NCBI GenBank assembly: GCA_946493765.1
Contig: CAMMAZ010000012.1
Span: 1 to 48,687, forward strand
Length of the DNA stretch: 48,687 bases
Source: an uncultured Clostridia bacterium
GTDB taxonomy: Bacteria; Bacillota; Clostridia; Oscillospirales; Acutalibacteraceae
Direction of reading: 5' to 3'
Part shown: one piece after another, positions 23,953 to 33,850 of the stretch
Numbering within the stretch: the first letter of the stretch is position 1
Layout of the letters: each line of letters starts with the position of its first letter
Program-made: the position numbers and the translations under genes
Notes under the pieces: model-generated
What the model saw: only the letters and a program-made list of their open reading frames with translations
Told to the model about the DNA's origin: nothing
Databases searched by the model: none

Positions 23953-24377
23953 GCAGCGCCCTCTTCTTCCAAATAGTTTTCGGAATATCTCCATTCAATT
24001 TGATCGCCGTTTTCAACGGTATAGCTGCCACAACTGGCATCCGGTTTAACGCCGTTAACATAATAAAGCCACCCGCTGTAGGGGCCTTTATCCATTTCTG
24101 CCAGTCCGTTGATCGACTGAATATAAACGCTGGAACCAAGTCCACTTTTCGCGATTGCGATTTTATGATCCTTTCCGGCGTCGATCAAAATGTCCGCAAC
24201 AGTATCTCCGGTTTCAAATGTCACATCGCAATTTAAAATTTCCTGCCCCTGATCGTCCAGAATCAGCAGTGACGCGGTGTTTAAATCCGCATCTGTTTCA
24301 ATCTTTTCTGTCCCGCAACCGGAAAACAATAACAGAACACAAACTGTAAATCCGGCAATAGATAATAACTTTTTCAT
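23949..24377 (-). CDS. DUF4430-domain lipoprotein
   Basis: A 142-aa predicted lipoprotein: signal peptide with lipobox LFSGCG (lipidated cysteine near residue 21), then a single domain ending GPYSGWLYYVNGVKPDASCGSYTVENGDQIEWRYS. That is the DUF4430 pattern, related to the C-terminal domain of cobalamin-binding transcobalamin. The start is ATG 24377. The upstream neighbour is a multi-pass membrane protein, so a surface receptor for a membrane uptake system is possible. That DUF4430 binds a cobalamin-type ligand here is inference. Confidence 0.85.
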   Translation of the reverse strand: MKKLLSIAGFTVCVLLLFSGCGTEKIETDADLNTASLLILDDQGQEILNCDVTFETGDTVADILIDAGKDHKIAIAKSGLGSSVYIQSINGLAEMDKGPYSGWLYYVNGVKPDASCGSYTVENGDQIEWRYSENYLEEEGAA

Positions 24378-24395
24378 ATTTCCACCACATGAAAG

Positions 24396-24423
24396 CAAGT
24401 GACTGTTCAAAACCAGTCACTTG
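24396..24423 (-). other. Intercistronic hairpin before the DUF4430 gene
   Basis: A perfect 10-bp stem (24396-24405 with 24414-24423), loop of 8, with the stop codon of the upstream membrane protein inside it. No real U-tract follows (CTTTC), so it is more likely a processing or stability hairpin than a full terminator. Confidence 0.5.
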
Positions 24424-24944
24424 ATCAATTTTCTGATTTTTGCATGATATTTTTTATAATACATCGATATTACCCCGGTAAACGCAATATCATAGAAAAT
24501 AAACATCGCATTGCCGCAAACAAAGAAGATCGCCACTGCAAAGTCGCCAAATGCACCGAAATCGTCCATACTGATTCCCAGCACGTAGGTGGACAAAAAA
24601 TAAAATACAGTGAAAGCAATATTGAATACCAGCAGCTTGATGATCCATTCCGGGAGACGTTTATTAATTTTTTCAATAAACATTTTTATGATCGGATAGT
24701 AACCGAAAAAGACGGTATAAAAAAGCCATGCTTCTTTTTCACAAATCAAAAATCCCAATGCCGCAACCACAACATAGGATAAAAACGCATATTTTGCTCC
24801 GCATTCAATCACCAAAACGATCGATAAGCAACCAGCAAGTGCCGGCAGTGCATATGTCAAATACGGAAAATAGGCCATCAGCATTACCACGATGGCCATT
24901 GCGGAAATAATTCCGCACAAAGCAATAATCACGCTTTTTTTCAT
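24417..24944 (-). CDS. Multi-pass membrane protein, possibly ECF S-component-like
   Basis: A 175-aa integral membrane protein with about five hydrophobic segments (near 3-22, 26-46, 50-80, 95-120, 132-158). I do not recognise a specific family, but size, topology and the N-terminal IIALCGIISAMAIVVML resemble substrate-binding S components of ECF vitamin transporters. The following lipoprotein would fit an uptake role. The start is ATG 24944 with GGAG 9 nt upstream; the earlier ATG at 24959 touches a weaker site. Function is open. Confidence 0.65.
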   Translation of the reverse strand: MKKSVIIALCGIISAMAIVVMLMAYFPYLTYALPALAGCLSIVLVIECGAKYAFLSYVVVAALGFLICEKEAWLFYTVFFGYYPIIKMFIEKINKRLPEWIIKLLVFNIAFTVFYFLSTYVLGISMDDFGAFGDFAVAIFFVCGNAMFIFYDIAFTGVISMYYKKYHAKIRKLIK

Positions 24945-24995
24945 TTTAGAAGGCTCCATCCCTTCACCGAATATCGAATAATCGTTTTCACAGGG

Positions 24996-25604
24996 TCAGC
25001 AGCACGGTACTAAATCGCCGCCCATACATTCGCAGCAACAGTCTGCGCAGATCAAGGAAGAACACATATCACAGCCGGTACATCCACCGGTTGTGTTAGT
25101 CGTCCTGTAACCGCCGGTACCGAAGCCGCCTCTGCGCTGGTTATTAATACGCTCAAAGGTAGCGCGATATTCCGGATTTGAGGGATCCATTCTGCATGCC
25201 GTTGAAAAAGACGCATAAGCATCATCGAACCAACCGCGTTTATATAAAACAGAACCGTTTAAATAATACCATTCCGCATTTCTTTTGGAAATATCAACGC
25301 CATCGAGCAATTCCTGTGCTTCTTCCAAACGGTTGGAATTAATCAAATTGGCAATATCGGCAAATTCGCTGGTTCTTCCACCCTGATAACCGCTTTGACG
25401 AGATGATCCTCTGCCGCGTTTGCGCGCCATGATCGCATCATAAGCCTCATTGATCTCTTTCATTTTTTCCTCGGCAAGATCCGACAAAGGATTGTCGTTA
25501 TAATTATCCGGATGATATTTTTTCGCCAGCTCTTTATAAGCAGCTTTGACTTCTTCTTCCGTCGCGTTTTTGTTAATCCCTAATACCTCATAAGGATCTC
25601 TCAT
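24996..25604 (-). CDS. DnaJ-domain protein with cysteine-rich tail
   Basis: A 202-aa protein. The J domain (1-63) has HPD at 31-33, the DnaK-stimulating motif. A Gly/Arg-rich linker follows, then TPR-like helices (about 83-155), then a C-terminal tail with ten cysteines in the last 29 residues. The G/F and zinc-finger domains of true DnaJ are absent, so it is not the housekeeping co-chaperone. The start overlaps the DUF5685 stop (ATGA). The tail may bind metal or be palmitoyl-like membrane-attached; both are inference. Confidence 0.85.
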   Translation of the reverse strand: MRDPYEVLGINKNATEEEVKAAYKELAKKYHPDNYNDNPLSDLAEEKMKEINEAYDAIMARKRGRGSSRQSGYQGGRTSEFADIANLINSNRLEEAQELLDGVDISKRNAEWYYLNGSVLYKRGWFDDAYASFSTACRMDPSNPEYRATFERINNQRRGGFGTGGYRTTNTTGGCTGCDMCSSLICADCCCECMGGDLVPCC

Positions 25605-26503
25605 TCAATTCCCTCCGATTTTGGTTTGCTGTCTTTCTCTTGTTTGTTCATAATGGTCTTCAAGGCATTTGGCATACCAAGATATAGAATATTTCCAATG
25701 ATGGTCTGATAGCGCTTAAGTTCCAACAATTCAAATGTCGCAGCCGCCTGAACAATACAGCTGTTGATCAGTGCTTTTGCCGCTTCCTTTGCCGTTTGCA
25801 TTTCCTGCGGATTTGCATTTTGATATAAAAGATACTTATGCGCGATCACATTATAATTTTTTCTTTTAATGTCTTCTTCCAGATCATCCAGCGCATCCAT
25901 CAGATAAATATATTTCCCTACACAGTATCCAAAATGCGAATAGATTCTCGAACGGCCATCTTCGTTGTTCTCCCGATTAAACAACTTTGATAAACAAACT
26001 GCCGTTGGATCCGCCGCTTTATCAAAGCTGACCGTTTTTTCATCTTCCGCCCTTTTTTGACTGCGCATCATTTCATCCACATTCTGATCAACCTGCGCAT
26101 ACTCTTTGCATGCTTTTTTTCGATACCGTGCAAAAAAAGGAAGCAATAAATAAGATTTGAATTTCCCAAAAAAGCCGCTGTCCGCAATGTTATCCTTTAA
26201 TTTATAATAAAACAAAAGAACAACGCAGGCCGCGGTATAAGACATTTCCTCGGAATAATCTTTTAACCGATAACATTTTTTCAATGGATTGAATGGACAG
26301 CGCATTGTTGTATATCCGCAACAGGCATCCAGCGCCGCAAGACGCAAAAGCGCCAAAAAGGTAAAATCATAAGATAAAATCAATTTAGCGGTCAGACCAA
26401 AGTCCTTGCCAAGCTGCCGGCAAAGCGAGCAATAAATCGCTTTATAGGTATCATATTCGGACATTTTCATTTCCGGCTTATACGCCTTGACATATCCAAA
26501 CAT
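25601..26503 (-). CDS. DUF5685-family protein
   Basis: A 300-aa mostly helical protein I recognise as DUF5685. It opens [17 protein letters not shown], then [13 protein letters not shown] and, further on, [17 protein letters not shown]: six or more cysteines in the first 100 residues. [18 protein letters not shown] resembles the acidic helix of terpenoid/polyprenyl synthase-like folds, although I cannot claim that activity. It is translationally coupled to the Cys-rich DnaJ protein, a pairing that recurs in clostridia from memory. Function unknown. Confidence 0.8.
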   Translation of the reverse strand: MFGYVKAYKPEMKMSEYDTYKAIYCSLCRQLGKDFGLTAKLILSYDFTFLALLRLAALDACCGYTTMRCPFNPLKKCYRLKDYSEEMSYTAACVVLLFYYKLKDNIADSGFFGKFKSYLLLPFFARYRKKACKEYAQVDQNVDEMMRSQKRAEDEKTVSFDKAADPTAVCLSKLFNRENNEDGRSRIYSHFGYCVGKYIYLMDALDDLEEDIKRKNYNVIAHKYLLYQNANPQEMQTAKEAAKALINSCIVQAAATFELLELKRYQTIIGNILYLGMPNALKTIMNKQEKDSKPKSEGIE

Positions 26504-26576
26504 GCCCTGCCTCCAAACAATAATTTATCCTATTTTACAATAAATCGGAGCGAAATAGATTAACAAGTTGTAAACA

Positions 26577-29405
26577 TTAATTTTTCAATAGTTTGGACAA
26601 GTACTGTCCGGTATAGGATTTTGGATTTTTCGCAACCGTTTCCGGTGTACCCGTAGCAACGATTTTGCCGCCGCCGTCTCCGCCTTCGGGGCCGAGATCA
26701 ATCAGATAATCCGCACTTTTGATCACATCCAGATTGTGTTCAATCACAATAACAGTGTTCCCGGCATCCACCAAAGATTGCAGCACCTCGATCAGTTTAT
26801 GCACATCCGCCGTGTGCAAACCTGTTGTGGGCTCATCTAAAATATACACGGTGCGTCCAGTTCCTCGTTTGGACAGTTCAGTGGATAACTTCACCCGTTG
26901 CGCTTCACCGCCAGATAAAGTCGTTGCCGGTTGCCCAATCTTAATATAACCCAGTCCAACATCATAGAGTGTTTTCATTTTTCGTGCGATTTTCGGAATA
27001 TTTTCAAAGAACTGCATGCCCTCTTCCACTGTCATTTCCAGCACGTCATAGATATTTTTGCCTTTGTATTTGACCTCAAGCGTTTCCCTGTTGTACCGCG
27101 CACCCTTACAAACTTCACAGGGCACATAAATATCCGGCAAAAAGTGCATTTCGATTTTGATGATCCCATCGCCCTCACAGGCCTCGCACCGTCCGCCTTT
27201 TACATTGAAGGAAAAACGACCCGGCGAATAATTGCGGATCTTCGCGTCATTGGTGGAGGCAAACAGCGCCCGGATATCGTTGAAAACGCCGGTATAGGTT
27301 GCCGGATTGGAGCGCGGCGTTCTGCCGATCGGTGACTGATCGATGTCGATCACCTTGTCCACATATTGCAAGCCTTCAATTTTCTTGTGTTTGCCCGGTT
27401 TTAATTTGGAACGATTCAGATCGTGCGACAGTGTTTTAAACAAAATCTCATTCACCAAAGAGGATTTACCCGAACCGGAAACGCCGGTAACGGCAATAAG
27501 CGTTTGCAGCGGAAATGCAACATCAATATTTTTTAAATTGTTTTCAGCAGCGCCGATCACCTTCAAAAACTGACCGTTTCCGGTCCTTCGTTTTTCCGGA
27601 ACCGGGATTTTTCGCCGGCCGCTTAAATAGTCGCCGGTAATGCTTTCTTTACAATTGATGACCTGATCACAGGTGCCGGCGCAGACGACTTCACCTCCGT
27701 GCACACCGGCGCCAGGCCCAATATCCACAATATAATCCGCAGCGCGCATGGTGTCCTCATCATGCTCCACGACAACCAATGTGTTTCCAAGATCGCGCAG
27801 GCGTTTGAGCGTTGCGAGCAGCTTGTCGTTATCCCGCTGGTGCAGACCAATGCTCGGTTCATCCAGAATGTACAAAACGCCCATCAGCGACGAACCGATC
27901 TGTGTTGCCAATCGGATACGCTGACTTTCTCCGCCCGACAGCGTTCCGGAAGACCGCGCCAATGTCAAATAATTCAGCCCCACGCTATTTAAAAATCCCA
28001 TACGCTCCCGGATTTCCTTTAAAATGCCGTCGGCAATCATGTGCTCCCGCTGGGTAAGCTCCAGTTCATTGATAAATCGCAAACCATCGGTGATGGACTT
28101 TTCACAAAATTCCATGATATTGATCCCGCCGACCGTGACGGCGAGCGACTGCGGTGAAAGTCGTTTCCCATGGCAATCCGGACATTCTTCCGCGCTCATC
28201 AGCGATTCGATTTCATTTTTGGAAAAACTGCTGCCGGATTCCCGGTACCGTCTGGCGAGATTGTTGCAGATGCCTTCAAATTCCGCCATATAAGAACCGG
28301 ATCCATAGGCAAATTTGCGTTCCAGTTTTATTTTTTCCCCGTTGGTGCCGTATAATATAATATTTTGAATCTTTTCCGGCAGTTTTTCAAACGGTTCGTC
28401 CAACGAAAAACCATAATGCTTGGAAAGAGCCTGATAATACATATTGGCAATCGAAGTTTTATCGACCGCGCTCCAGCCATAAGCGCGGATTGCCCCCTGC
28501 CGGATGGATAACCGTTTATCCGGCACCACCAGGTCCGGATCGATTTTCATGAAAATGCCAAGACCGGTACATTTTTTGCAGGCGCCATAGGGTGCATTGA
28601 AAGAAAACATGCGAGGGGTCAGTTCCTCAATACTCATGCCGTGTTCCGGGCAGGCATATTCCTGTGAAAACAGGATTTCCTTATCCCCGATCACATCGAT
28701 CAAAACCAATCCGCCGGAAATCGAAGCCGCCGTTTCACAGGAATCCGCCAGACGTGAACGCACGTTTTCATTAATTTTCAGCCGGTCGACCACAATTTCA
28801 ATGTTATGCTTTTTATTTTTTTCGAGCTTGATCTCTTCGCTTAAATCATAAAGATTCCCGTCGGCACGCACCCGGACATAGCCCGACTTTTTTGCATCCG
28901 CAAACACCTTGACATGCTCGCCTTTCCGGCCGCGCACGACCGGTGCCAACACCTGAAATTTTGTGCCTTGCGGCAATTCCAGAACCTGATCGACGATTTG
29001 ATCGATCGTCTGTTGTTTGATTTCCCGGCCGCAAATCGGACAATGCGGAATGCCGATGCGCGCATATAAAAGTCGCAAATAATCATAAATTTCCGTGACT
29101 GTTCCGACAGTTGACCGCGGATTCTTGGAAGTCGTTTTCTGATCGATAGAAATCGCGGGCGACAATCCGTCGATGCTGTCAACATCCGGCTTTTCCATCT
29201 GCCCCAAAAACTGACGTGCATAAGAAGACAGCGACTCGACATACCGGCGCTGTCCCTCTGCATATAACGTGTCGAACGCAAGCGACGATTTTCCCGAACC
29301 GGACAGGCCGGTAAACACAACCAGCTTGTCCCGCGGGATCGTCACATTCACATTCTTTAAATTGTTTTCCCTTGCACCTTTGATGACAATTTTATCGTTT
29401 CCCAT
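26577..29405 (-). CDS. uvrA: Excinuclease ABC subunit A
   Basis: The 942-aa damage-recognition ATPase of nucleotide excision repair. The two ABC halves have [14 protein letters not shown] and [14 protein letters not shown] as P-loops and [12 protein letters not shown] and [12 protein letters not shown] as signatures, with Walker [12 protein letters not shown] and [11 protein letters not shown]. Zinc-module cysteines are visible in [16 protein letters not shown] and CEACEGDG...CEVCKGARY. Full length. It lies 8 nt after uvrB and shares its SOS-type promoter. Confidence 0.98.
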   Translation of the reverse strand: MGNDKIVIKGARENNLKNVNVTIPRDKLVVFTGLSGSGKSSLAFDTLYAEGQRRYVESLSSYARQFLGQMEKPDVDSIDGLSPAISIDQKTTSKNPRSTVGTVTEIYDYLRLLYARIGIPHCPICGREIKQQTIDQIVDQVLELPQGTKFQVLAPVVRGRKGEHVKVFADAKKSGYVRVRADGNLYDLSEEIKLEKNKKHNIEIVVDRLKINENVRSRLADSCETAASISGGLVLIDVIGDKEILFSQEYACPEHGMSIEELTPRMFSFNAPYGACKKCTGLGIFMKIDPDLVVPDKRLSIRQGAIRAYGWSAVDKTSIANMYYQALSKHYGFSLDEPFEKLPEKIQNIILYGTNGEKIKLERKFAYGSGSYMAEFEGICNNLARRYRESGSSFSKNEIESLMSAEECPDCHGKRLSPQSLAVTVGGINIMEFCEKSITDGLRFINELELTQREHMIADGILKEIRERMGFLNSVGLNYLTLARSSGTLSGGESQRIRLATQIGSSLMGVLYILDEPSIGLHQRDNDKLLATLKRLRDLGNTLVVVEHDEDTMRAADYIVDIGPGAGVHGGEVVCAGTCDQVINCKESITGDYLSGRRKIPVPEKRRTGNGQFLKVIGAAENNLKNIDVAFPLQTLIAVTGVSGSGKSSLVNEILFKTLSHDLNRSKLKPGKHKKIEGLQYVDKVIDIDQSPIGRTPRSNPATYTGVFNDIRALFASTNDAKIRNYSPGRFSFNVKGGRCEACEGDGIIKIEMHFLPDIYVPCEVCKGARYNRETLEVKYKGKNIYDVLEMTVEEGMQFFENIPKIARKMKTLYDVGLGYIKIGQPATTLSGGEAQRVKLSTELSKRGTGRTVYILDEPTTGLHTADVHKLIEVLQSLVDAGNTVIVIEHNLDVIKSADYLIDLGPEGGDGGGKIVATGTPETVAKNPKSYTGQYLSKLLKN

Positions 29406-29413
29406 AGTAGCTT

Positions 29414-31378
29414 TTAACCTTTTCTCAATTTATTGATTCTGTCCCGCAAGTAAGCGGCATGTTCAAACTCCAGCATTTTAGCAGCCGATTTCATTTCCTT
29501 GGTCAGCGTTTCAATCAGCTGTTTGCGCTGCACCGGTGACAGTTTGGAGTCGTCCGTTTTCTTTTCTGCCTTTTTGGAGATTTCAAGCACTTCCCGCACA
29601 TCCTTGATAATGGTTTTCGGCGTGATGTGGTGTTCTTTGTTATACTGAATCTGAATTTCACGGCGGCGCTGTGTTTCCTTGATCGCATTATACATCGAAT
29701 CGGTCACGGCATCCGCATACATGATAACCTGCCCCTGCGCGTTGCGCGCCGCACGGCCGATTGTCTGCACAAGCGACGTTTCGGAACGCAGAAAGCCTTC
29801 CTTATCCGCATCCAGAATGGCGACCAACGAAACCTCCGGCAGATCCAGACCTTCACGCAACAGGTTAATGCCGACCAGCACATCGAATTCACCCAGACGC
29901 AAATCACGAATGATTTCCATGCGTTCGATGGTGTCGATATCATGATGCATATAGCGAACCTTGATATTGACGGATTCCAAAAATTCCGTTAAATCCTCCG
30001 CCATTTTCTTGGTGAGCGTCGTGACCAAAACACGTTCGTTTCTCTCGGTTCTCGCATTGATTTCGCCGATCAGATCCTCGATTTGATTTTCAGTCGGCTT
30101 GACGATCACTTCCGGATCCACAAGCCCAGTGGGCCGGATGACCTGTTCGACAATCGCAGTAGAATGTTCCTTTTCAAAAGGACCGGGTGTCGCGCTGACA
30201 AATATCGCCTGATGGACCTTACTGTAAAACTCATCAAAATTCAGCGGTCGGTTATCATATGCCGACGGCAGGCGGAATCCATAATCCACAAGATTTTTCT
30301 TTCTCGCCCGGTCGCCGCCGAACATACCGCGCACCTGCGGCAGCGTGACGTGGGATTCATCCACCATCAATAGAAAATCATCCGGGAAATAGTCCAGCAA
30401 AGTATAGGGCGTGCTGCCCGGCGCGCGCCCGGCTAAAACACGGGAATAATTTTCAATGCCCTTGCACATGCCGATCTCCATGAGCATCTCCATGTCATAT
30501 TCCGTGCGCTGCCGGATCCGCTGCGCTTCGATCAGCTGTCCGTTATCGGTAAAATATTTGACCCGCTCCCACATTTCCTTTTCGATCTCTTTAAGTGATG
30601 CCTGCAATTTTTCCCGCGGAATCACATAATGCGTCGCAGGATAAATGATCACGTGCTGCAAATCTTTTAAAATTTCACCGGTTAAAACGCGGATTTCGGA
30701 AATCCGTTCAATCTCATCACCAAAAAATTCAACCCGAATGGCATTTTCATTGGAATTTGCGGGGAAAATCTCCACAATGTCCCCCCGAACGCGAAATTTA
30801 TTACGGATAAAATTAATGTCATTGCGTTCGTATTGCAGATCGACCAGCCGACGCAGCAAAGTGTCCCTATCGATCTCCATACCTTCCCGCAGCGAAATGA
30901 CCATCGTGCGGTAATCGATCGGCGCGCCCAAACTGTAAATGCAGGAAACGGAGGAAACGATAATCACATCTCGCCGTTCCGACAACGCCGCTGTTGCTGA
31001 ATGCCGCAATTTGTCAATCTCATCGTTGATAGCGGAATCTTTTTCAATATAGGTATCGGTTCCCGGCAAATAAGCTTCCGGCTGATAGTAATCATAATAA
31101 GAAACAAAATATTCCACAGCATTGTGCGGAAAAAATTCTTTAAACTCACTGCAAAGCTGTGCCGCCAGTGTTTTATTGTGTGCCAAGATCAGCGTTGGCC
31201 GGTTGACTCTGGCAATTACATTCGCCATCGTAAAGGTCTTTCCAGATCCTGTAACACCCATGAGCGTCTGCTCTTTATCCCCTTTTTGAATGCCTTCTAC
31301 CAGCTTTTCAATCGCTTCAGGCTGATCGCCCGTCGGCTGATAAGCAGATACCAATTCAAATTTTTTCTGTTTTTCCAT
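29414..31378 (-). CDS. uvrB: Excinuclease ABC subunit B
   Basis: A 654-aa helicase-like repair protein loaded onto lesions by UvrA. Helicase motif I is [10 protein letters not shown], the beta-hairpin region is [14 protein letters not shown], and motifs [28 protein letters not shown] and QTIGRAARN are present. The C-terminal UVR domain (about 615-650) ends the protein. The start is ATG 31378 with GGAGA upstream; the longer in-frame option begins inside the promoter-side sequence. First gene of uvrBA. Confidence 0.98.
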   Translation of the reverse strand: MEKQKKFELVSAYQPTGDQPEAIEKLVEGIQKGDKEQTLMGVTGSGKTFTMANVIARVNRPTLILAHNKTLAAQLCSEFKEFFPHNAVEYFVSYYDYYQPEAYLPGTDTYIEKDSAINDEIDKLRHSATAALSERRDVIIVSSVSCIYSLGAPIDYRTMVISLREGMEIDRDTLLRRLVDLQYERNDINFIRNKFRVRGDIVEIFPANSNENAIRVEFFGDEIERISEIRVLTGEILKDLQHVIIYPATHYVIPREKLQASLKEIEKEMWERVKYFTDNGQLIEAQRIRQRTEYDMEMLMEIGMCKGIENYSRVLAGRAPGSTPYTLLDYFPDDFLLMVDESHVTLPQVRGMFGGDRARKKNLVDYGFRLPSAYDNRPLNFDEFYSKVHQAIFVSATPGPFEKEHSTAIVEQVIRPTGLVDPEVIVKPTENQIEDLIGEINARTERNERVLVTTLTKKMAEDLTEFLESVNIKVRYMHHDIDTIERMEIIRDLRLGEFDVLVGINLLREGLDLPEVSLVAILDADKEGFLRSETSLVQTIGRAARNAQGQVIMYADAVTDSMYNAIKETQRRREIQIQYNKEHHITPKTIIKDVREVLEISKKAEKKTDDSKLSPVQRKQLIETLTKEMKSAAKMLEFEHAAYLRDRINKLRKG

Positions 31379-31418
31379 AGACAATAATCTCCGCCGTTCG
31401 CTTGTCATTCCAAAAACT

Positions 31419-31432
31419 CAAACAAATGTTCT
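31419..31432 (-). promoter_or_regulatory. LexA (SOS) box at uvrBA
   Basis: Minus-strand AGAACATTTGTTTG matches the Gram-positive LexA box CGAACRNRYGTTYG at 12 of 14 positions. It lies just downstream of the -10 box, over the expected transcription start, where LexA would block initiation. Confidence 0.7.
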
Positions 31433-31437
31433 TGTTT

Positions 31438-31466
31438 ATTTTACACTACAGTGCTCCACCTGTCAA
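31438..31466 (-). promoter_or_regulatory. Sigma-A promoter of uvrBA
   Basis: Minus-strand TTGACA (31461-31466, full consensus), 17-bp spacer, TAAAAT (31438-31443). A LexA box follows directly. The remaining gap 31467-31600 is A/T-rich and shows nothing I can name. Confidence 0.85.
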
Positions 31467-31600
31467 CCAAATAAAACAAATTTTATCAATATCTGCAATA
31501 AATTCAACCAGATTGCTAATATTATATTTTCGCTATTCGGAAATTTTATTAGTTTTTTCATGCCGCAGGCATTTGATCTTTAATATTATGACTGCAAAAT

Positions 31601-31630
31601 AACAAAGGCCCGAAAATTCGAGCCTTTGTT
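31601..31630 (-). terminator. Terminator of the aldo/keto reductase unit
   Basis: A 14-bp stem with one mismatch (31601-31614 with 31617-31630), followed on the minus strand by ATTTTGC, 10 bases after the reductase stop. Confidence 0.8.
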
Positions 31631-31640
31631 GTTTTGCTTG

Positions 31641-32753
31641 CTATTCAAATACTTTTTCAACGCTTTTGAGCAGCTTTGTGATTTCCAAATGCTGCGGACA
31701 GGCCTTTTCGCACTGTTTGCAGCCAATACAATCCGATGCTTTTCCGCTAACTTGCGCTAAATTATCATAGTAATTCTGCTGGGTGGAAAATCCTTTGTTA
31801 TCCGCAATTTTTTCCGCATTGTAAAGCGCAAAATATTTCGGAATTGGAATCTGCTTGGGGCAACCATCCACACAGTAGCCACAGGCGGTACATGGAATGT
31901 TTTCCGACAAATGCAAAATACGGACAACCCGCAAAAGAACTTGTTTTTCCTCTTCGGTCAACGGCTCAAAGTCCTGCATGTAATCGGTGTTATCCAGCAG
32001 CTGCTGCATATTTGACATGCCGCTTAACACCATGAACACATTTTCAAGGCTTGCCGCATACCGGATCGCCAAAGACGCAGCGGACACATTGGGATTCATT
32101 TGCTTCAACAGTTCCATTGCTTCCTGTGGCAAATTGGCCAGTGTACCGCCTTTAACCGGTTCCATTACAATAACGGGAACACCATGTTTGACCGCCGTTT
32201 CATAGCATTTACGGGATTGAATTCCTTTATCTTCCCAGTCCAAATAGTTAATTTGCAGTTGGACAAAATCCACATCCCCATGCGCTGTTAAGATTTCATC
32301 CAGCACATCCGCCGTATCATGAAAAGAAAAACCGACGTTTTTTATTTTCCCTTCCCGCTTTTTTGCAGCGACAAATTCAAAAGCATTGAATTTTTGTGCC
32401 TTCGCATAGTTCTCGACGCCTAAATTATGTAAAAGATAATAATCAAAATAGTCCACGCCGCACTTGTCAAGCTGTTCGTTGAAAATACGCTCCAAATCTG
32501 CCTGTTCCTTTAAAAACATTGTCGGCATTTTATCCGCAACAGTAAAGCTGTCCCGCGGATGGCGACGCACCAGCGCATCGCGCAGCGCAAATTCGCTTTT
32601 AAATTCATGATACATATATGCTGTGTCAAAATAAGTGAAACCTCGTTCCAAAAAGGTATCTACCATTTTGCAAACTGTATCGATATCAATTTGATTTCCG
32701 TTTGCGCTTTCTTTTTGCGGAAGCCGCATTAAGCCAAATCCAAGCTTTTTCAT
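31641..32753 (-). CDS. Aldo/keto reductase with C-terminal 2[4Fe-4S] ferredoxin domain
   Basis: A 370-aa cytosolic oxidoreductase. The TIM-barrel part has FDTAYMYHE (Asp/Tyr of the tetrad), ADKMP (Lys) and YYLLHNLG (His), then VMEPVKGGTLA. The C-terminal part (about 285-365) has two clusters of cysteines, CTACGYCVDGCP and CIGCKQCEKACP, expected to hold two [4Fe-4S] clusters, so electrons may come from ferredoxin as well as NAD(P)H. The substrate is unknown. The start is ATG 32753; a TTG six bases upstream (32759) is also possible. Third gene of a unit whose promoter carries a MerR-type operator, which fits a role in carbonyl or redox stress. Confidence 0.9.
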   Translation of the reverse strand: MKKLGFGLMRLPQKESANGNQIDIDTVCKMVDTFLERGFTYFDTAYMYHEFKSEFALRDALVRRHPRDSFTVADKMPTMFLKEQADLERIFNEQLDKCGVDYFDYYLLHNLGVENYAKAQKFNAFEFVAAKKREGKIKNVGFSFHDTADVLDEILTAHGDVDFVQLQINYLDWEDKGIQSRKCYETAVKHGVPVIVMEPVKGGTLANLPQEAMELLKQMNPNVSAASLAIRYAASLENVFMVLSGMSNMQQLLDNTDYMQDFEPLTEEEKQVLLRVVRILHLSENIPCTACGYCVDGCPKQIPIPKYFALYNAEKIADNKGFSTQQNYYDNLAQVSGKASDCIGCKQCEKACPQHLEITKLLKSVEKVFE

Positions 32754-32755
32754 TT

Positions 32756-33196
32756 TCAAGATCTCTCCTTTCGTCCAGACAGCGCCCGCAGCGCAAGTTT
32801 TACCGCCAAAAAAGCAGCTGCCGGATCATTCAAATCGTGCACGGCCTGTTCCATCGGACATAAGCCGTTTCCCTGCCGGTTAATAATGGCATCTGTCAAT
32901 TCGTCATAGGCATACTGCACATGATTCCGGCGGAAATATTCCACTGCTGCAGCACTCATGACCGGTGCGTACACTGACACGACGCCCGCCAGCACAAACA
33001 GCATTGCCGCCGCTTTTCCCACAATTTTATCCGCAGCGGAAAAACCTTTTAAATCCACTCCATCCGATAAAAAAGACACCATCGGCCGAATACCGGTTTC
33101 CTGACTGGTATAAACTTTTCCCGCCTTGCAAAGCACACAAGTATAACCATCGCACAGCAGCGCTTGTGCCTTTTCCAAATCGATATTATTATTCAT
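32756..33196 (-). CDS. DUF1893-family protein
   Basis: A 146-aa soluble protein with the DUF1893 pattern: LLCDGYTCVLCKAGKVYTSQ, GIRPMVSFLSDGVDLKGFSA, ADKIVGKAAAMLFVLAGV, VMSAAAVEYFRRN. The fold is reported as related to cytidine deaminases, but the zinc-binding HAE/PCxxC motifs are not seen. Function unknown. The start overlaps the end of the ECF S-component gene by 8 nt, and its end overlaps the reductase start region, so the three are co-translated. Confidence 0.85.
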   Translation of the reverse strand: MNNNIDLEKAQALLCDGYTCVLCKAGKVYTSQETGIRPMVSFLSDGVDLKGFSAADKIVGKAAAMLFVLAGVVSVYAPVMSAAAVEYFRRNHVQYAYDELTDAIINRQGNGLCPMEQAVHDLNDPAAAFLAVKLALRALSGRKERS

Positions 33197-33746
33197 AGTA
33201 TTTCTTCAGATCTTTGCACCGATAAATCAAAAGCGGGATCAGCAGCCATTGCAGTAAAATACCCGGTAATCCGATCACGACGACATTCCAAGCCTGTTCC
33301 AAACCGATTGTGGTGTTTGAGAACGCATAAACTGAAATCAAAATTGCTGCTGCACGCGCCAAACGGCCGCCCACCTGAATCAGAAGAACCTTGACAAACA
33401 CCGGCATACGGACATTGCAAAGAAAACCTGCAATCAAACCATATGCAGCCAGTTCAATCATCATAAACGGCAGCAAAGCGGCCGCCGGCATCCCCGAAAT
33501 CGCAAAACTGATCAGCGGACTGATACCGCCTGCTACTACACCGACGATCGGCCCTGCTAATAATCCGGCCAGTAAAACCGGAATGTGCATCGGCAAAAAT
33601 GCAGCCCCCAGCGCGTTTCCCATGCCGGAAAGCAGTCCGACCGCATGGAAAATCTGCGGCAGAGCTACGGACAATGCGACCGCCAGCACGGCGGTGATTG
33701 ATTTCACTTTAATCTGCTGTGTTGTCAAATGACGTGTTTGTATCAT
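33189..33746 (-). CDS. ECF transporter S component
   Basis: A 185-aa membrane protein with six hydrophobic segments. The pattern LPQIFHAVG, LPMHIPVLLAGLLAGPIVGVV, GISPLISFAISGMPAA, with AAYGLIAGFL, is that of ECF S components, which bind a vitamin and dock to the shared EcfAA'T module. No EcfA or EcfT gene is in the window. The substrate is unknown. First gene of the unit with DUF1893 and the reductase; AAAGGGATGG precedes the ATG. Regulation is probably by a MerR-type activator (see the promoter). Confidence 0.8.
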   Translation of the reverse strand: MIQTRHLTTQQIKVKSITAVLAVALSVALPQIFHAVGLLSGMGNALGAAFLPMHIPVLLAGLLAGPIVGVVAGGISPLISFAISGMPAAALLPFMMIELAAYGLIAGFLCNVRMPVFVKVLLIQVGGRLARAAAILISVYAFSNTTIGLEQAWNVVVIGLPGILLQWLLIPLLIYRCKDLKKYYE

Positions 33747-33776
33747 GTTGATCCATCCCTTTCATTGTTTTCTATA

Positions 33777-33807
33777 ATTGTATACCCTAGAGTCTGCTCC
33801 AGGTCAA
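33777..33807 (-). promoter_or_regulatory. MerR-type promoter/operator of the ECF S - DUF1893 - AKR unit
   Basis: Minus-strand TTGACC (33802-33807) and either TATACA (33779-33784, 17-bp spacer) or TACAAT (33777-33782, 19-bp spacer). The spacer contains the imperfect dyad CCTGGAG-CAGA-CTCTAGG (one mismatch in 7-bp arms). A dyad lying between -35 and -10 with a 19-bp gap is the hallmark of MerR-family activation. No merR gene is in the window. Confidence 0.65.
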
Positions 33808-33820
33808 GTATTTTTTATAT

Positions 33821-33850
33821 AAAAATACCGAACGGCAACGCGTTCGGTAT
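33821..33850 (-). terminator. Terminator of radC
   Basis: A 10-bp perfect stem (33825-33834 with 33841-33850), loop of 6, followed on the minus strand by TTTT and A/T-rich sequence. It touches the radC stop codon. Confidence 0.85.
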
